DNA from: Fidelibacterota bacterium
GTDB lineage: Bacteria > Fidelibacterota > Fidelibacteria > Fidelibacterales > Fidelibacteraceae
Assembly: GCA_030596185.1 (NCBI GenBank)
Contig: JAUVKP010000038.1
Span: 1-7,981, forward strand
Direction of reading: 5' to 3'
DNA length: 7,981 bases
Of this stretch, positions 6,715 through 7,981 are shown in pieces (positions within the stretch are counted from its first letter, which is position 1; every line of letters begins with the position of its first letter). A model generated the notes under the pieces. That model searched no databases and was not told the origin of the DNA. It saw only the letters and a list, made by a program, of their open reading frames with translations. A program made the translations under genes and the position numbers.

Positions 6715-6761
6715 GACCATCCGGCAGATCCGCCAGCTGGCGGACACCAGACCGGAAGGTC
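6715..6761. repeat. Intergenic palindromic element, copy 2 (inverted relative to copy 1)
   Basis: GACC (6715-6718) pairs with GGTC (6758-6761) and CCGG (6721-6724) with CCGG (6752-6755), separated by 2-nt internal loops (AT/AA). On the minus strand it begins GAAGACCTTCCGG, identical to the start of copy 1. Its centre is the perfect 16-bp palindrome TCCGCCAGCTGGCGGA (6729-6744). Confidence 0.72.
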
Positions 6762-6833
6762 TTCTATAAAGTTGAAGATCCAAGAATCAGGAGAAGAAAA
6801 TAAAGAATAGGGGAAAAATATTTTCTTTAACTT

Positions 6834-6853
6834 ATAACTCATAACTCATAACT
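6834..6853. repeat. Heptanucleotide tandem repeat (ATAACTC, nearly three units)
   Basis: ATAACTC occurs at 6834-6840 and 6841-6847, followed by ATAACT at 6848-6853. A related short-period pattern, AGTTGAG then AGTTGAA, is at 6635-6648. These are short-period simple repeats confined to the spacer. Confidence 0.75.
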
Positions 6854-6910
6854 TCTTAAAGGGAACCTTTTCCATTGTATTTTATTTGAATAACACATAG
6901 TTTTTATACG

Positions 6911-7981
6911 ATGCAGAGAATCAAGAAAACATATATAATCATCTCAATCATTCTACTTGTCTTATCGAGTGGGCTTATGGCTCAACGAATGGATAAAAAA
7001 TGGAAGATCGGCCCGGAATATAAGATCGACTATGTTGTCAAGCCTTCTACGGAGTTAGGAAAAGGGGAGTTGATTATCATGCTGAGCGTGCCCTATGACG
7101 AGATCCATTTTGTGAAGCAAAATTCACAGTTCAAAGGACGCTTTGATATATCTATCATGATATTTGAGGGCAAAGAGAAGCGGGTAAGTGAAAGTTGGAT
7201 AGAAAAACTGATGGTCGATGAGTTTAAATTGACAAATTCTCGAAAAAAAATAATAGAAATGCAGAAAAATTATGTTCTTGAACCGGGTAAATATAGACTT
7301 GAAGTACTTATTACTGATCTAAAGACTCAGAACCGCCGTAAACAGGTAAAAGAAATCGATATGAGCAAGCTGAGCAAGGGCCCTTGGATGATGGGTGATT
7401 TGTATTTTATGAAAGATTTTTCTGCCGTGAAAGGGTCGGATGATATGCCTGAGGCTATTTATGTTGGCTTCTCAGCCTCTGGTATTGAAGGAAAGTATCC
7501 TTTCTCTTATATCCTTCAATCCCGTGATAAGACATTTAAACAAGGAAAATTCGAGATAGATCTGGTAAAAGAAAGACACGAATATATCTTTCCGGTTCGC
7601 ACCGCGGACTTGAACTATAATCAATATTTTCTAACCTTGATGACAGTGATCGACAGCATAGAATATAAACGCAGTATACCGCTTAGAGTACAATGGAGTG
7701 GAACAAGCTCACTTATTCCAAATCTTGAAGAAGCCATAGAGCAAATGCGCTATCTCTCCCATACGGGATATTTTCCCTCGCGGACTTATAAAAAAATGAT
7801 GAATGCCGAAGGGAAAGAACAGAAAGATTTCTTCACCGAAACCTGGAAAAATATAGATCCGACACCTCATACTGAGAACAATGAATTGATGAACGAATAT
7901 TACTATCGGGTCCATGTGGCAAATCAGCGTTTTTCGGGACACCGGGAAGGCTGGCGTTCAGATCGAGGAATGATCTATGTT
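6911..7981 (+). CDS. Exported GWxTD-domain protein, N-terminal part (3' end outside window)
   Basis: The frame is open for 357 codons from the ATG at 6911 to the window edge, so the gene is cut on the right. Residues 1-24 are a good signal peptide (QRIKK basic start, isoleucine- and leucine-rich core, cut after LMA). Residues about 30-265 are beta-rich and read like the extended N-terminal region of this family. From about residue 290 the sequence matches the GWxTD domain: FFTETWKNIDPTPHTENNE, then EYYYRVHVAN, then GWRSD at 347-351, with DRG following as D351-R352-G353. The third and fourth motif positions are R and S where the family name gives x and T. GWxTD proteins are secreted proteins of unknown function. 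No clear Shine-Dalgarno precedes the ATG (TTTTTATACG), which is unusual beside its neighbours; the signal peptide nevertheless supports this start. The next methionine is residue 23, inside the signal peptide. Confidence 0.85.
   Translation, partial: MQRIKKTYIIISIILLVLSSGLMAQRMDKKWKIGPEYKIDYVVKPSTELGKGELIIMLSVPYDEIHFVKQNSQFKGRFDISIMIFEGKEKRVSESWIEKLMVDEFKLTNSRKKIIEMQKNYVLEPGKYRLEVLITDLKTQNRRKQVKEIDMSKLSKGPWMMGDLYFMKDFSAVKGSDDMPEAIYVGFSASGIEGKYPFSYILQSRDKTFKQGKFEIDLVKERHEYIFPVRTADLNYNQYFLTLMTVIDSIEYKRSIPLRVQWSGTSSLIPNLEEAIEQMRYLSHTGYFPSRTYKKMMNAEGKEQKDFFTETWKNIDPTPHTENNELMNEYYYRVHVANQRFSGHREGWRSDRGMIYV

Larger units (their letters stand above)
6568..6910. other. 343-bp intergenic spacer without a gene, rich in palindromes and short repeats
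   Basis: I see no credible coding frame with a start and ribosome binding site here. The stretch contains a CTCCGAAG hairpin (6603-6626), two copies of the GACC/GGTC palindromic element (6651-6693 and 6715-6761), a 16-bp perfect palindrome (6729-6744), several AGTTGA motifs (6583, 6635, 6642, 6770) and a heptanucleotide tandem repeat (6834-6853). A minor dyad AAAGG-GAA-CCTTT lies at 6858-6870. The promoter of the downstream gene is probably in the last 60 bp, but I cannot assign it. Confidence 0.7.

Noticed and set aside
6465..6842. 125-codon minus-strand open frame covering the end of the protease gene and the spacer
   Set aside because: It overlaps coding sequence and translates palindromic repeats; no ribosome binding site or domain was seen.
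6834..6853. Possible CRISPR repeats
   Set aside because: The 7-base units are directly adjacent with no spacers, and no cas gene is present.

Overview
The window is AT-rich bacterial DNA with four complete or nearly complete protein genes plus one gene cut at each edge. Genes have Shine-Dalgarno sequences (AAAGGA, AAGGAG and GAAAGGG, 5 to 7 nt before the start) and at least one good TTGACA-N17-TATATT promoter, so typical Bacteroidota, which lack both, is unlikely. The GWxTD-domain secretory protein, the secreted maltodextrin-type amylase and the palindrome-rich intergenic spacers suggest an uncultured member of the wider FCB assemblage (for example Neomarinimicrobiota, Cloacimonadota or Calditrichota-like). 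That placement is an inference from style and should be held loosely.

Layout. 1-702 (+): C-terminal part of a GltS-type sodium/glutamate symporter, cut by the left edge. 754-2559 (+): secreted GH13 amylase of the cyclomaltodextrinase/neopullulanase (SusA-like) type with an intact catalytic triad. 2560-2777: spacer with a palindromic repeat and a hairpin terminator that faces the next gene. 2778-3062 (-): small ArsR-type winged-helix repressor. 3063-3222: divergent promoter region. 3223-6567 (+): a 1114-residue membrane protein with a CPBP (Abi/CAAX-type) intramembrane protease core. 6568-6910: 343-bp spacer without a gene, packed with palindromes and heptanucleotide repeats. 6911-7981 (+): exported GWxTD-domain protein, cut by the right edge.

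The most interesting object is the 3223-6567 protein. Read closely, it looks like a tandem duplication of one unit: extracytoplasmic PepSY-like module, membrane helices, CPBP core. The first copy keeps all three CPBP catalytic motifs. The second keeps the glutamate pair but has lost the arginine and both histidines, so it looks like a pseudoprotease fused to its active twin. A divergent ArsR-type regulator shares its 160-bp promoter region, which makes a repressor-controlled, stress- or redox-responsive membrane protease a reasonable hypothesis.

The second is a family of short intergenic palindromic elements (three copies: 2645-2706, 6651-6693, 6715-6761). They share a stem GACC-NN-CCRGY...RCYGG-NN-GGTC with a compensatory base-pair change, and carry different central palindromes. 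They behave like REP- or MITE-type dispersed elements.
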